Origin: a virus
Direction: 5' to 3' (one strand)
IMG/VR virus record: IMGVR_UViG_3300019890_000004
Location: 1 to 64,000 of that record
DNA length: 64,000 nt
The notes under the pieces were generated by a model. That model had not been told where the DNA came from, made no database searches, and saw nothing but the letters and a program-made list of their open reading frames with translations. Both the position numbers and the translations under genes were made by a program. Below, piece after piece: positions 33,708-42,200 of this stretch. Every line of letters starts with the position of its first letter. The stretch's first letter is position 1.

Positions 33708-34496
33708 ATGGCAATAGCGGGGCGCAGCTATCCGAGCGTGCCGGTCATCTCCCGCGGCTCGCTGGAAGATCCTGACGACTTCATCGCGAAGGTAATGCTC
33801 GTCGTTACCTCGCAGCCGTCGCAGGCGCAGACGGCGACGCAGCCGGCAACGGTCCTGCGGAGCACCCTGGCCGACCCGCCGGTCCTCACCACGCCCGCAC
33901 CGGTCGTCATCGCCGCCCCGGCTGACCGCCGGTGGTTCACCGGTGCCGCCGTCACCGTCCGGGGCACGCTCGCCGACCCGCCGGTCCTGACCACTCCCGG
34001 CCCGGTCGTCGTAACGTCTCAGCCCGCGGCGTCCCAGACGGCCACGCCGCCGGTCCTGGTATTCCGCAGCACCCTGCAGGACCCCCCGGTGCTCACGACT
34101 GCCGCCCCGGTCGTCATCGCCGCACCGGCCGATCCCCGGTGGTTCGGCGCCAGTCCCGTGCAGGTGCTGACCGGCAAGCAGGCGCCCGCCGTAACACCGG
34201 TTTCCGCACCGGGACCGCTGGTCATCACGTCACAGCCGCCTGTGCTGCCGGCCGTCCCAGCGTTCATCACCAGGGGCACGCTCGCCGATCCCCCCGTCCT
34301 GACGACCCCGGGGCCCGTCATCGCAGCCGGGCCGCCCGACCCCAGGTGGTTCGCCGCCCGCCCCGCCCTGGTCCTGGCCGGCGCCGCGGCTCCTGCCCCG
34401 CTGCCGGTCCTGTTCTCCGCCGCCGCCGCGAGGCAGGTGTGGGGTGCCCCCGCCGCGAGGCAGCTGTGGGCCGCCCGCACCGCCCGGAACTCCTGA
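33708..34496 (+). CDS. Proline-rich repeat protein
   Basis: 262 residues. A unit of the form (R)GTLADPPVLTTPxPVVI recurs four times, often followed by APADxRWF; the copies start near residues 47, 86, 122 and 185. The C-terminus carries a short duplicated AARQxW phrase. Such Pro/Thr/Val repeats suggest an extended fibrous or linker protein attached to the virion. No known family. Confidence 0.6.
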   Translation: MAIAGRSYPSVPVISRGSLEDPDDFIAKVMLVVTSQPSQAQTATQPATVLRSTLADPPVLTTPAPVVIAAPADRRWFTGAAVTVRGTLADPPVLTTPGPVVVTSQPAASQTATPPVLVFRSTLQDPPVLTTAAPVVIAAPADPRWFGASPVQVLTGKQAPAVTPVSAPGPLVITSQPPVLPAVPAFITRGTLADPPVLTTPGPVIAAGPPDPRWFAARPALVLAGAAAPAPLPVLFSAAAARQVWGAPAARQLWAARTARNS

Positions 34497-34505
34497 GGAG
34501 GACGG

Positions 34506-34835
34506 GTGCAGACACTGTCGCAGCCGGTGCTGTCCACCCAGTACATACAGGTCCTCGTCGCGGTCACCAGCATCAGCGGCGGCTACGACCCGACCGGTGA
34601 TCCCGTGGCGTTCGCGTTCACGGACGCGAACGCCTACCCGGCCGCAGAGCCGTCGCAGTGGTACGCCGGGTCATGGGTGGCTTACCCCGGCGGCCAGGAC
34701 TGGGCGCAGGTCCTCGTCGGGCCCGTGAACGGGGGAATCGCCCTCGCGACGGGGGCGTGGAAGGCCTGGCTGAAGATCACCGACAACCCCGAGGTTCCCG
34801 TCCTGCAGCCGCTGATCCTCTGGATAACCCCGTGA
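34506..34835 (+). CDS. Putative virion protein, Ig-like
   Basis: 109 residues from GTG 34506, ten bases after the repeat protein with GAGGAGG before it. Segments such as TQYIQVLVAVTSISGG, WVAYPGGQDWAQVLVG and AWKAWLKITDNPEVPVL read like a single immunoglobulin-type beta sandwich. Probably co-translated with its neighbours as part of a late virion accessory set. Confidence 0.55.
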   Translation: MQTLSQPVLSTQYIQVLVAVTSISGGYDPTGDPVAFAFTDANAYPAAEPSQWYAGSWVAYPGGQDWAQVLVGPVNGGIALATGAWKAWLKITDNPEVPVLQPLILWITP

Positions 34836-34898
34836 GCAGCCCGGCGGCCTTACCGCCCGCTTTCCCCTCATCCCGGATACCGACCGAAGGAGAACAGA

Positions 34899-35210
34899 AT
34901 GACCGAGACAGCCCCCGCCCCCGTACCCGGGCCTGCCCCCTCGCACGAGGGTTTCCTCGCCCGCCTCCGCGACTGGTTCGAGAAGTTCGGGAAGACCGCC
35001 GAGTCCCGCCTCCTCGCCGTCGAAGCCGACCTCGGCAAGCTCAAGGGCCTCGGCCCCGAAGTGTCCGCCCTCGCGGCCATCGTGGAGAAGATCGCCGAGG
35101 CTGCCGGCCCGTCCGCCGCGCCCGAGATCGCCGCCCTCGCCGCCGGTGCCGGGAAGGTCGCGGCCCGCATCAGCGCGATCATCGCCAGCCTTGAGGCCGG
35201 CGGCGTGTAG
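34899..35210 (+). CDS. Small helical protein at the end of the late operon
   Basis: 103 residues; ATG 34899 after GAAGGAG. Pro-rich N-terminus followed by a helix with aromatic residues (LRDWFEKFGKTAESRLL) and Ala/Glu-rich helices. Ends just before the first terminator. Function unknown; no membrane segment. Confidence 0.55.
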   Translation: MTETAPAPVPGPAPSHEGFLARLRDWFEKFGKTAESRLLAVEADLGKLKGLGPEVSALAAIVEKIAEAAGPSAAPEIAALAAGAGKVAARISAIIASLEAGGV

Positions 35211-35246
35211 GCTTCCGCTGCACCGTAGTTTCAAGGGGATCGCGAG

Positions 35247-35284
35247 ACGCGCCTGACCGCCTCCGGGTGGCCAGGCGCGTTTTT
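35247..35284 (+). terminator. Rho-independent terminator of the late operon
   Basis: Stem ACGCGCCTG (35247-35255) with CCAGGCGCGT (35271-35280), followed directly by TTTT. Sits 37 bases after the last plus-strand late gene. Confidence 0.8.
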
Positions 35285-35324
35285 CGCGTTCCCGGCTATC
35301 CTCGGCCCGCTAGCGTGAGGGGTG

Positions 35325-35540
35325 TCAGTCTGGGTTTCTGACGTCCTGCTTGTCGATGATCACGACGCGCCCCCGCTGGCTTCGGTCAGCGGGGCGCGTT
35401 TTCGTGTTCGCCTCAGGACCTGGTCCCTCCGGGAGTCCGTCGTCCAGCAGGTCCCTGATCTCGGCGAGCAAGTTCCGCATTTCCTTGAGCGTGGCGAGGA
35501 TCTGCTTCTGTGTAGCCTCGCGGGCCTCATCGATTCCCAT
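35325..35540 (-). CDS. Small coiled-coil protein
   Basis: 71 residues from ATG 35540 with GAGGAG upstream. Helical first half (QKQILATLKEMRNLLAEIRDLLDD), charged disordered second half. Its C-terminal codons form the left-to-right terminator hairpin of the opposing late operon, a compact dual use. Last gene of the leftward conversion operon. Confidence 0.6.
   Translation of the reverse strand: MGIDEAREATQKQILATLKEMRNLLAEIRDLLDDGLPEGPGPEANTKTRPADRSQRGRVVIIDKQDVRNPD
35365..35402 (+). terminator. Second terminator with UUCG loop
   Basis: ACGCGCCCCCGCTGGC pairs with GTCAGCGGGGCGCGT (one bulged C) around a TTCG tetraloop, followed by TTTTCG. It backs up the first terminator and overlaps the 3' part of the convergent minus gene at 35325. 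Confidence 0.7.
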
Positions 35541-35615
35541 TACCGCTGCTCCTCTGTGTCTGTACGCACTTCCACGCGGAACGCGGCTAGTACTGCCGGG
35601 CCGATCAGACTTCCA

Positions 35616-36164
35616 TCACTCTCGGCGCGCCCGGCGCGTGATCGAGGCGGGCAAAACGGCACCGTAGGACCGGAACCGGGCCGCTTCGCCGGTGCCCTTC
35701 CCCGCGAGTTCCCTCGCGAGGGCGGCGACCTGGGCGGGGTCCTTCAGCTTCTCGAACGCCTCGGGGCTGACGGGGTGTCCCGTGCCGCCGAGCTCCGTCG
35801 CTTCGAGCAGCAGCCGGAACGCCTCGTCGTCGGGCATCCACCCGCCTTCGGGCTTGCATCCCCACGGGCACGGTAGCCATTCGACAGCGCCCCACAGGCG
35901 GCAGATCAGGGGCCTGATGCCGTAGGCCATGCACCGGCCGTCAGGTCCGAGGGCCTCGCACCAGAAGTCGTAGGGCGCGCGGCGGGCGGTCTCATCCGGG
36001 GTGATCTTGTGGCCCGCGAGCGCGAGACGCCGCCGTTCCCACGGGGTCATGCTGGCGGGTCCGCAGGAGATCCAGCAGTTGCCCTTGCAGTCGGCCATCT
36101 TCGGTACCTGGTCGTAGATGGCCTGCATTCGCTCAGCGCGGCCGGGTGTGAGTTCCGCGCTCAT
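35616..36164 (-). CDS. YkgJ-like cysteine-cluster protein
   Basis: 182 residues from ATG 36164 (ATGA overlap). A Cys pattern resembling the YkgJ/zinc- or iron-chelating family is visible: DCKGNCWISCG near residue 25, later CEALGPDGRCMAYGIRPLICRLWG and CPWGC. In this family the cysteines bind metal; function is mostly unknown, with proposed metal-chelation roles. It is downstream of a zinc-ribbon protein in the operon. Confidence 0.65.
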   Translation of the reverse strand: MSAELTPGRAERMQAIYDQVPKMADCKGNCWISCGPASMTPWERRRLALAGHKITPDETARRAPYDFWCEALGPDGRCMAYGIRPLICRLWGAVEWLPCPWGCKPEGGWMPDDEAFRLLLEATELGGTGHPVSPEAFEKLKDPAQVAALARELAGKGTGEAARFRSYGAVLPASITRRARRE

Positions 36165-36436
36165 GGAGCACTCTCCCGCGATGTCCGCAGGTCGATCTCG
36201 TGGATGCACTCGGCGAGCATCTCCGCCCGGGTCATGGTCGGATCCCACTTCAGGATCCGGCAGCCGTCGACGCCGCAGAACGCCTGGTCATCGCCGATCA
36301 GGAATACCGCGAGCGTCCCGCACTCGGGACAGTTCAGCCCGATCGGCTCTCGACCGCTATCCGGGTCCGGCCGTACCGGGGGCTGAGGGGGTCGCGGTCC
36401 TGGCATCCCCGGGGGCAGCATCGGCGGGTGGTGCAC
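36161..36436 (-). CDS. Small zinc-ribbon protein
   Basis: 91 residues from GTG 36436, with GGAGG five bases upstream (ATG 36421 is the alternative). Proline-rich first 30 residues, then CPECGTLAVFLIG and FCGVDGCRILKWD as a four-Cys ribbon, then a helix. Its stop is embedded in the start of the YkgJ-like gene. Confidence 0.6.
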   Translation of the reverse strand: MHHPPMLPPGMPGPRPPQPPVRPDPDSGREPIGLNCPECGTLAVFLIGDDQAFCGVDGCRILKWDPTMTRAEMLAECIHEIDLRTSRESAP

Positions 36437-36438
36437 CG

Positions 36439-37220
36439 CTACCTCCCTTTCCGCGTGTAGGCCGTCAGGTAGCAATGGATTCCCCAGTAGGAGATGTGCG
36501 CGGGTGATCGCCCGGCTTCCTCCCATTCGCTGTCGACGAGCTTGAAGAACTCGTCGTCGGCACAGCACCCGCACTCGGGCTCGCCGCAGTAGATGAGCAG
36601 GTCGCCCTCGTAGCAGGAGAGGGCGTGGGCCGCCCATGGGTCGCCGTAGGACGGCCAGCACAGGAACAGGGCGCGGTCCGGGTGGCGTTTCGGCGCGTCG
36701 TGCCCGTCGCGGAGCAGTTCCGCCCATTCGCGGCGCGCGTACTTGTTGTCCGCGATGTCGAGCGGCTCGTACGCGACCGCGTCGATGCCAGCCTGCCGCA
36801 TCTGCCAGGACCAGTACCCCCCCCAGCGCCTGTCTCGACAGTGCCGCGCCCGGCGAGAACCCGCTTCATCCACGTCATGTCGCCAGGCGAGGGGATCGAC
36901 CAAGAGAACGTGCCGCACAGACCGTCCCTGCCCACGATGATGCGGTGGTCCGGTTGCGGGCTCATGACGTACATGGCAGGTTCCGGGCGCGGCGGCCGCC
37001 AGAAGGTCGCGAGGTCTTCGAGGGGAAGCTGGCGGATGATCTCCCAGTACGGGTTCTCCGTGCCCTCCGCCACCTGCTGGTCCCACTGGCTGCCCGCGAT
37101 CCGGGTGTGCTCGACACGCGCCCGCAGGCCCGTGTCGCCGGGGTTCCGCCACCACTCCGCGAGATCGGCGAGGACGGCGACGGGATCAAGGGGCGTCTTC
37201 GCACTGGCCATGGCGGTCAT
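36439..37220 (-). pseudogene. Class I SAM methyltransferase, frame broken at a G8 tract
   Basis: ATG 37220 overlaps the BldC-like stop (ATGA). The first half (LADLAEWWRNPGDTG to GRGTVETGAGG) and the second half (YWSWQMRQAGIDAVAYEP to LTAYTRKGR) are in different frames, joined at eight G residues (36817-36824 on the plus strand as C8). With nine Gs they make one 260-residue protein with a clear SAM-binding motif I (VETGAGGGYW) and acidic motif II end (AYEP). C-terminal part contains LFLCWPSYGDPW. Substrate unknown. The break could be phase variation, slippage recoding, mutation or sequencing error. Confidence 0.65.
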
Positions 37221-37447
37221 CCTTCGCCCCGTCCCGTGTCGGACCCGTCGATCAGCTCCCGTACCTCCGCCTCCCGGTACCTGCGGTCCCGCCCTCCCGG
37301 GGTCAGGATGGACGTCAGCTTCCCCGTGCTCGCCCACCTGCGGACCGTCTTCGGGTCGACGCGGAACATTACGGCGACCTCGCCGGTGCGCAGCAGCCTC
37401 TCCATGACTTCCGGCCCGCTGGTCCCCGGTGCCGTGCTGTCGCCCAT
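37217..37447 (-). CDS. BldC-type MerR-like DNA-binding protein
   Basis: 76 residues from ATG 37447. The winged-helix body LRTGEVAVMFRVDPKTVRRW, with STGKLTSILTPGGRDRRY as wing and a C-terminal helix, is the classic BldC/ MerR_17 single-domain arrangement common in Streptomyces. These bind DNA cooperatively as head-to-tail oligomers. A second member is encoded at 56952. May regulate the conversion operon. Confidence 0.8.
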   Translation of the reverse strand: MGDSTAPGTSGPEVMERLLRTGEVAVMFRVDPKTVRRWASTGKLTSILTPGGRDRRYREAEVRELIDGSDTGRGEG

Positions 37448-37488
37448 CAGTCCCTCTCCCGTCCCTGGGTTCTTGTCGTCCTGTCCGT

Positions 37489-37845
37489 TCACGCCCGTGC
37501 CGCCTGCGGGACTGGCCGCAGTACCGGACCCGGGCGGGGCATGTTCCTGGCCAGTGCGGCGAGCCTCGCCCGCGCTTTGTGCCCGAGCTGGCGCAGCGAC
37601 CGCTTCCGGCCTCCCCGTCTGCGCCGCCACCAGATCCACGCCCACATCGCGGCGTTGAAGGCATGGACCCCGGTCAGCAGTCCGTCACCGTGGAGCGCAT
37701 AGAACAGCGCGAGGACCGCGTAGGCGACCGCCGTCATTCCCGACAGGAACGCCGCCAGCGCCCAGCGGGCCGTCATGGCGGTCGCGATCGCGCCGAAGAC
37801 GCAGGCCACGGCCGCGAAAGTCAGGCACCACTCCGCCCCGCTCAC
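37489..37845 (-). CDS. Polytopic membrane protein
   Basis: 118 residues from GTG 37845 (GTGA overlap). Three hydrophobic segments (CLTFAAVACVFGAIATAM, LAAFLSGMTAVAYAVLAL, HAFNAAMWAWIWW) followed by a strongly basic cytosolic tail (RRRRGGRKRSLRQLG). Part of the envelope-associated conversion operon; possibly helps the Gtr-like protein or alters the envelope. Unknown family. Confidence 0.6.
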   Translation of the reverse strand: MSGAEWCLTFAAVACVFGAIATAMTARWALAAFLSGMTAVAYAVLALFYALHGDGLLTGVHAFNAAMWAWIWWRRRRGGRKRSLRQLGHKARARLAALARNMPRPGPVLRPVPQAARA

Positions 37846-38162
37846 CCGGACGCCTGCGGGACGATGGACACGAACTGTCCCGACGGGCAGGACGGCACTC
37901 CGTCGGTGAGCACTGGCGCGGTCACCGGCTGGTCCAGGTTCCATGCCGAGGTTGATAGCTGGAGGAAGCCCATATTCCCCGCGGTGATGTTCACGCATAC
38001 GCCGAGGTGGGCGGTCTCGGCGTTGCGCCCGGTCTGGCCCTGCGGCCCGGGCGCTCCCTGCGGGCCGCGCGGCCCGGACGGCCCGCCATGGGCGACGCTT
38101 ACTCCCAGTGCCGCGCCGGCGAAGGCGCAGGCAATAAGCGAGATGATTCTCGCGAGCATCAT
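37842..38162 (-). CDS. Membrane-anchored collagen-like protein
   Basis: 106 residues from ATG 38162. N-terminal hydrophobic signal/anchor (RIISLIACAFAGAALGVSV), then a short collagen-like Gly-X-Y tract (GPSGPRGPQGAPGPQGQTG), then a globular end with two cysteines (LGVCVNIT, VPSCPSG). Likely outside the membrane, possibly trimeric through the collagen tract. Sits between the glycosidase lipoprotein and a membrane protein. Confidence 0.65.
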   Translation of the reverse strand: MMLARIISLIACAFAGAALGVSVAHGGPSGPRGPQGAPGPQGQTGRNAETAHLGVCVNITAGNMGFLQLSTSAWNLDQPVTAPVLTDGVPSCPSGQFVSIVPQASG

Positions 38163-39211
38163 CGGCCCCCTTCCGTGCATGACCGGATGGCCGCCTCGGC
38201 TGCCGGGCGGTTCTCGAATTTCACCGGTGACGGCGACGGGGCTGCCGGGTCGTCGGCGAGGTTGATGTTCCAGAACCAGATCCCGCGCATGTGCTCGGCG
38301 GCTGCTGCGGTGCAGGCGGCGGTGAACCAGCGTGCCTGCACCTCGTCGTCGGGCGGCCCGGACCCTGGCCAGTCCCACGGTCTCCCGTACGCGCCTGCCG
38401 CTGCGGGGATGCCGATCTCGTCGATCGCGGTCCGGTGCAGCACCGGCGCGGGGACGCGGGACAGGAAGGCCTCCCATGCCGCGGTCAGATCCGTCACCGT
38501 GGCGGTGGCCGGGAGGGCGATGTTCGGGTAGGCGGTCACCCCGTACTCGCTGACCGGCATGAGGTGGCCGTCACCGTAGAAGAACCCGCCGTCGCCCGGC
38601 TCCCCGCCCCACTGGGCGTAGGAGAGGATGCCGCGGTAGATGCCCGCCGCTTTCGCGAAGAACCAGGCCCACCGGGGGCTCGACGCGATCGAGGCGCGCT
38701 CGGTCCCGGCGATGAACTCTGCGACATGGTCTTGCTGCGCGAGGGCCAGGTAGGGCCGTTCGGCGGCGAGGAGGCTGCCGAGGAACCCCGCGGGGCGCGC
38801 CGGGCGCAGCGGCTCGACGCGCCCCGGGACCCGCAGCAGCACCCGGTAGGTGACCTGGAGCCCGTACGAGCGGGCGATCGACGTCAGCGCGCCGATGTCG
38901 GCCGGCGGCGGGGTGCCGGGACCGGCCGCGTCGACGGTGCTCGCGCGGTCGCCGCGCACCTCGTACGTCCATGCGATCTGCACCGCGCTGACGTGCAGGA
39001 CGCGGGCAGCCCAGGCGATGCTCTGCCGCCCGCGCGCCTCCGTATCGGCAAGCGGCCAGTCCCGGTCGGCGTACAGCACGACGCCCGCCGTGAGCCGGTA
39101 CGGCGCCGGGGAAGGCCCCGGGGGTACCGGGCCGGAGCTGAAGCTGAGGCGCGCCGTGCAGCCGGCCAGGAGCAGGGCCGCGGCCGCGCAGCCCGCAGCG
39201 CGCCGCCTCAC
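38159..39211 (-). CDS. Lipoprotein with glycosidase-like TIM barrel
   Basis: 350 residues from GTG 39211 (GTGA overlap). N-terminus VRRRAAGCAAAALLLAGC is a lipoprotein signal with lipobox LAGC. The rest looks like a glycoside-hydrolase barrel of the GH113/mannanase-like kind: ALTSIARSYGLQVTYRV, SPRWAWFFAKAAGIYRG, TAIDEIGIPAAAGAYG (with a Glu in a position typical of a nucleophile) and MRGIWFWNINLADDP. Catalytic role and substrate are inferred. It is coupled to the glycosyltransferase gene, so the pair probably acts on the same surface polymer. Confidence 0.65.
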   Translation of the reverse strand: MRRRAAGCAAAALLLAGCTARLSFSSGPVPPGPSPAPYRLTAGVVLYADRDWPLADTEARGRQSIAWAARVLHVSAVQIAWTYEVRGDRASTVDAAGPGTPPPADIGALTSIARSYGLQVTYRVLLRVPGRVEPLRPARPAGFLGSLLAAERPYLALAQQDHVAEFIAGTERASIASSPRWAWFFAKAAGIYRGILSYAQWGGEPGDGGFFYGDGHLMPVSEYGVTAYPNIALPATATVTDLTAAWEAFLSRVPAPVLHRTAIDEIGIPAAAGAYGRPWDWPGSGPPDDEVQARWFTAACTAAAAEHMRGIWFWNINLADDPAAPSPSPVKFENRPAAEAAIRSCTEGGR

Positions 39212-42200
39212 CGGCGCAGCCTCCAGACGGTGACGGTCCCGTTGAACCCGGTCCATGACCTCACCGGGACCGCCCCGGCGAACACGCGCCGGAACGGCAC
39301 GTCCCCGAGCGACTGCGTCGTCTGGAGGTAGGTGTCCCAGGTGATCGCCCAGGACGCTTCCCCTTCGCACGGGCCGGATACCTGCTCACGGCAGTACGGC
39401 TGGCCGATCAGGTCCCCGACGGCCTCGTCGGCGATCACGACCGCGCCGGGCGGGATCGATGCGGCCGCGTACTGCTGCACGCCGGCGAACACGTTGTCGT
39501 CATGGGCGGCGACGCGGGCGCCGAACGACAGCAGCCCGGCCGCGACCGCCGCAGCGGCGATTACCGCGCGGTAACGCGGCCGCACTTGGCGCCGGTGCGC
39601 CTCCGTCCAGAAGTAGGCGTAGGCGGGAATGAGGATGAGGGCGAAGTACTGCGGGAACCGCAGCGAGCTGGCACCGAACACGACGACCCCGGCAGTCATC
39701 CACGACAGCAGCAGGGCGTTGCCGCGCAGCGAGGCGAGGTTCCGCGCCCGCCACGCCGACCGGACCCGCCGCAGCGCCGTCACCACGCCCGCGCACGCGA
39801 CCGCGAGGCTGGCCGCGAACATCCAGTACTCGCCGAAGAGCAGGTGCAGCGCCTTCGCCGGCGATGTCAGCGTCCCGCCGGACTGCTGGACGCCGAGGAC
39901 CCGGCGAACCTGCACTATCGTGTCCTGCCACCACAGGTGGCCGCCGAACATCCGCGCCTCGATGAGGATGCACCCGGCGAACGCGGCGGCCGCGCAGCCG
40001 AGGAGCACCAGGTGCCCGCGGCGGTCACCGCGGCGGATGAGCCAGCACAGGGCGACCGCGACGAGAACATACGTCCCGGTGTATTTGAACGCCGCGGCGA
40101 ACCCCAGGACGGATCCGGCGGCGGCGAACCGCTGCCACGACGGGCGGTCCAGTGCCGCCTGGTACAGCAGCATCCCGCCGGTGATGAGCGCGAGCAGCGC
40201 GTTCTCCAGGTAGCTGACCCGCTGGATGTACAGCAACCACCCGTCGAGCATGACCGGGACAATGGCGAACAGCGCCGTCCGCGGCCCGTGGACCCGCCGG
40301 ACCAGCAGGTACAGCAGTCCCAGCGACGCAAGCGAGCACGCCGCCCCGAGGAGCCGGGCGTGGTAGACGGACGGCCCGGCGGCGGCGAACCAGCGGGCGA
40401 GCGCCAGGAAGTAGAACGGCGGCTGGAACAGGTCAGTGGTCACCGCCGTGCCGTAGGTGGCGTGCTCGGCGAGCTGCCCGTGGCGCAGCAGGCCCGTCGC
40501 GACCTGGGTGTAGACGCCTTCGTCGTACTGCCAGCCGGGGCGGGATGCCAGGGACCACAGGCGCAGGACGGCACCGGCGGCGAAGACGGCGGCGAGCGCG
40601 AGCAGCCCGGCGCGTCCCAGCCCGCGCGCCGGCGCCCGCGGGCCCGCGGAATCCCACACCGGAGCGTCTCGTTCGGTGGGCATCAGCAGGGTAGTGGTCA
40701 GCGTCCACGCGAACACCCCGCCGAGGGCGAGGGCCGCGGCCGGGTAGGCGGCTGCCTCGAGGGACCGGGACCGCACCGCTTCCCGTCCCGACAGGACTGC
40801 CAGCGCGCCGACCGCCAGTGCCAGCACCGCGAGGGCGTGCCCTTCCGCCGCGGCGGCGGCTGCCGCGATCACCGCGGCGAGAGCGGCGACCGGGAGGCCG
40901 AAGGCCTGCGCCCTCCGCTTCCCCGCCAGCGCCGACCCCGGGTGCCGCCGGACGAACTGGGCGCACCCGTGCGCGGACCGCCGGTACTCGCGCACCAGGT
41001 GCGCGAACTTCTCCCGGTGATGATGATCACCGGTCAGGCCCGGGTGCATGGTGATCGGGCACCCGTCCTCGGCGAGGCGGTGCATCCACTCGTAGTCCTC
41101 GTACCCGTACGCCCACGCCACGTCCAGGGGGCACGCCTCGTACGCGGCCCGGGTGACGACCGCGTTGGCGGTGACCGGGGGCTTGCGGCCCCGGTGCCCG
41201 AAGTTCGCCGCCGTCACCGCGTACGGGCCCGGGATCCGCGACGTCTTCGCCGCCAGGATGTTGTTGTCGACGAACCGGGGCCAGAACTTGTGCGGCCGGA
41301 TCGCCCGCATCCCCCCGCCGACCAGGCCCCCGCCCTGCTCCCGCAGGAGGCCCACGGCCCGGGTCAGCCACCCGGGGTCCATCACTATGTCGGAGTCCGC
41401 CAGGGCGATGACCTCCCCGTGCGCGGCCCGGACGCCCTTGTCCCGCTTCACGTTCGGGTCACGGCGGCCGGGGGTCTTCTCCTGCTCGACCAGCCTCAGC
41501 CGCCGGTCCCGCACTCCGTCCAGCGCGGCCCAGGTGGAGTCGCCGACGTCGCCGACGAGGATCACCTCGAGGAGCCCCGGGTAGTCCTGGGCGAGCAGCG
41601 ACTCCACGGTCGCCAGGATCGTCGCCTCGTTCCCCTTGCAGGGGATCACCGCGCTCACGGAAGGCTGCCACCGCGGCGGCAGCGGAACAACAGGCCGCAG
41701 CACCCCGCCGTCGCGGCTCTTGCGGGCGACGCGGGTGGCGGTGAACGTCCACAGGTCGCCGGTGACGTAGTTCGCCGCCAGGAACACGGCGGTGACTGCC
41801 AGGTTCGCGGCCAGCCACCCAAGGCCGACGCGCAGCAGCAGCGCGTACAGGGCGAAGTTCGGGGCGGTCAGGGCCAGCTTCTGCACGTTGAACCGCCACG
41901 CCGCCGGCCAGAACGGCGACCGCCGGTCCCGCCACGTCACCCGCCAGTTCAGGGCGAAGCTCGCCTCGATGCTGAACACGGCCTGCCCAGCGTAGGACCC
42001 GTACCGGCCTGCATGGGCGGCGACCAGGAGCGCCTGCACGGCAATGCCGGCGACGAGGACCAGGGCGCCGATCGCGCTGAACGCGGTGAACCTCGCCCCG
42101 TGCCTGGCCAGGACCACGCCCGCGGGGGTCGACGGCGGGGCGGAATGACGGCCGCGGCCCGGGGCCATGACTGCGGCTGCCCGGTCGAGCTCGGCGCGCT

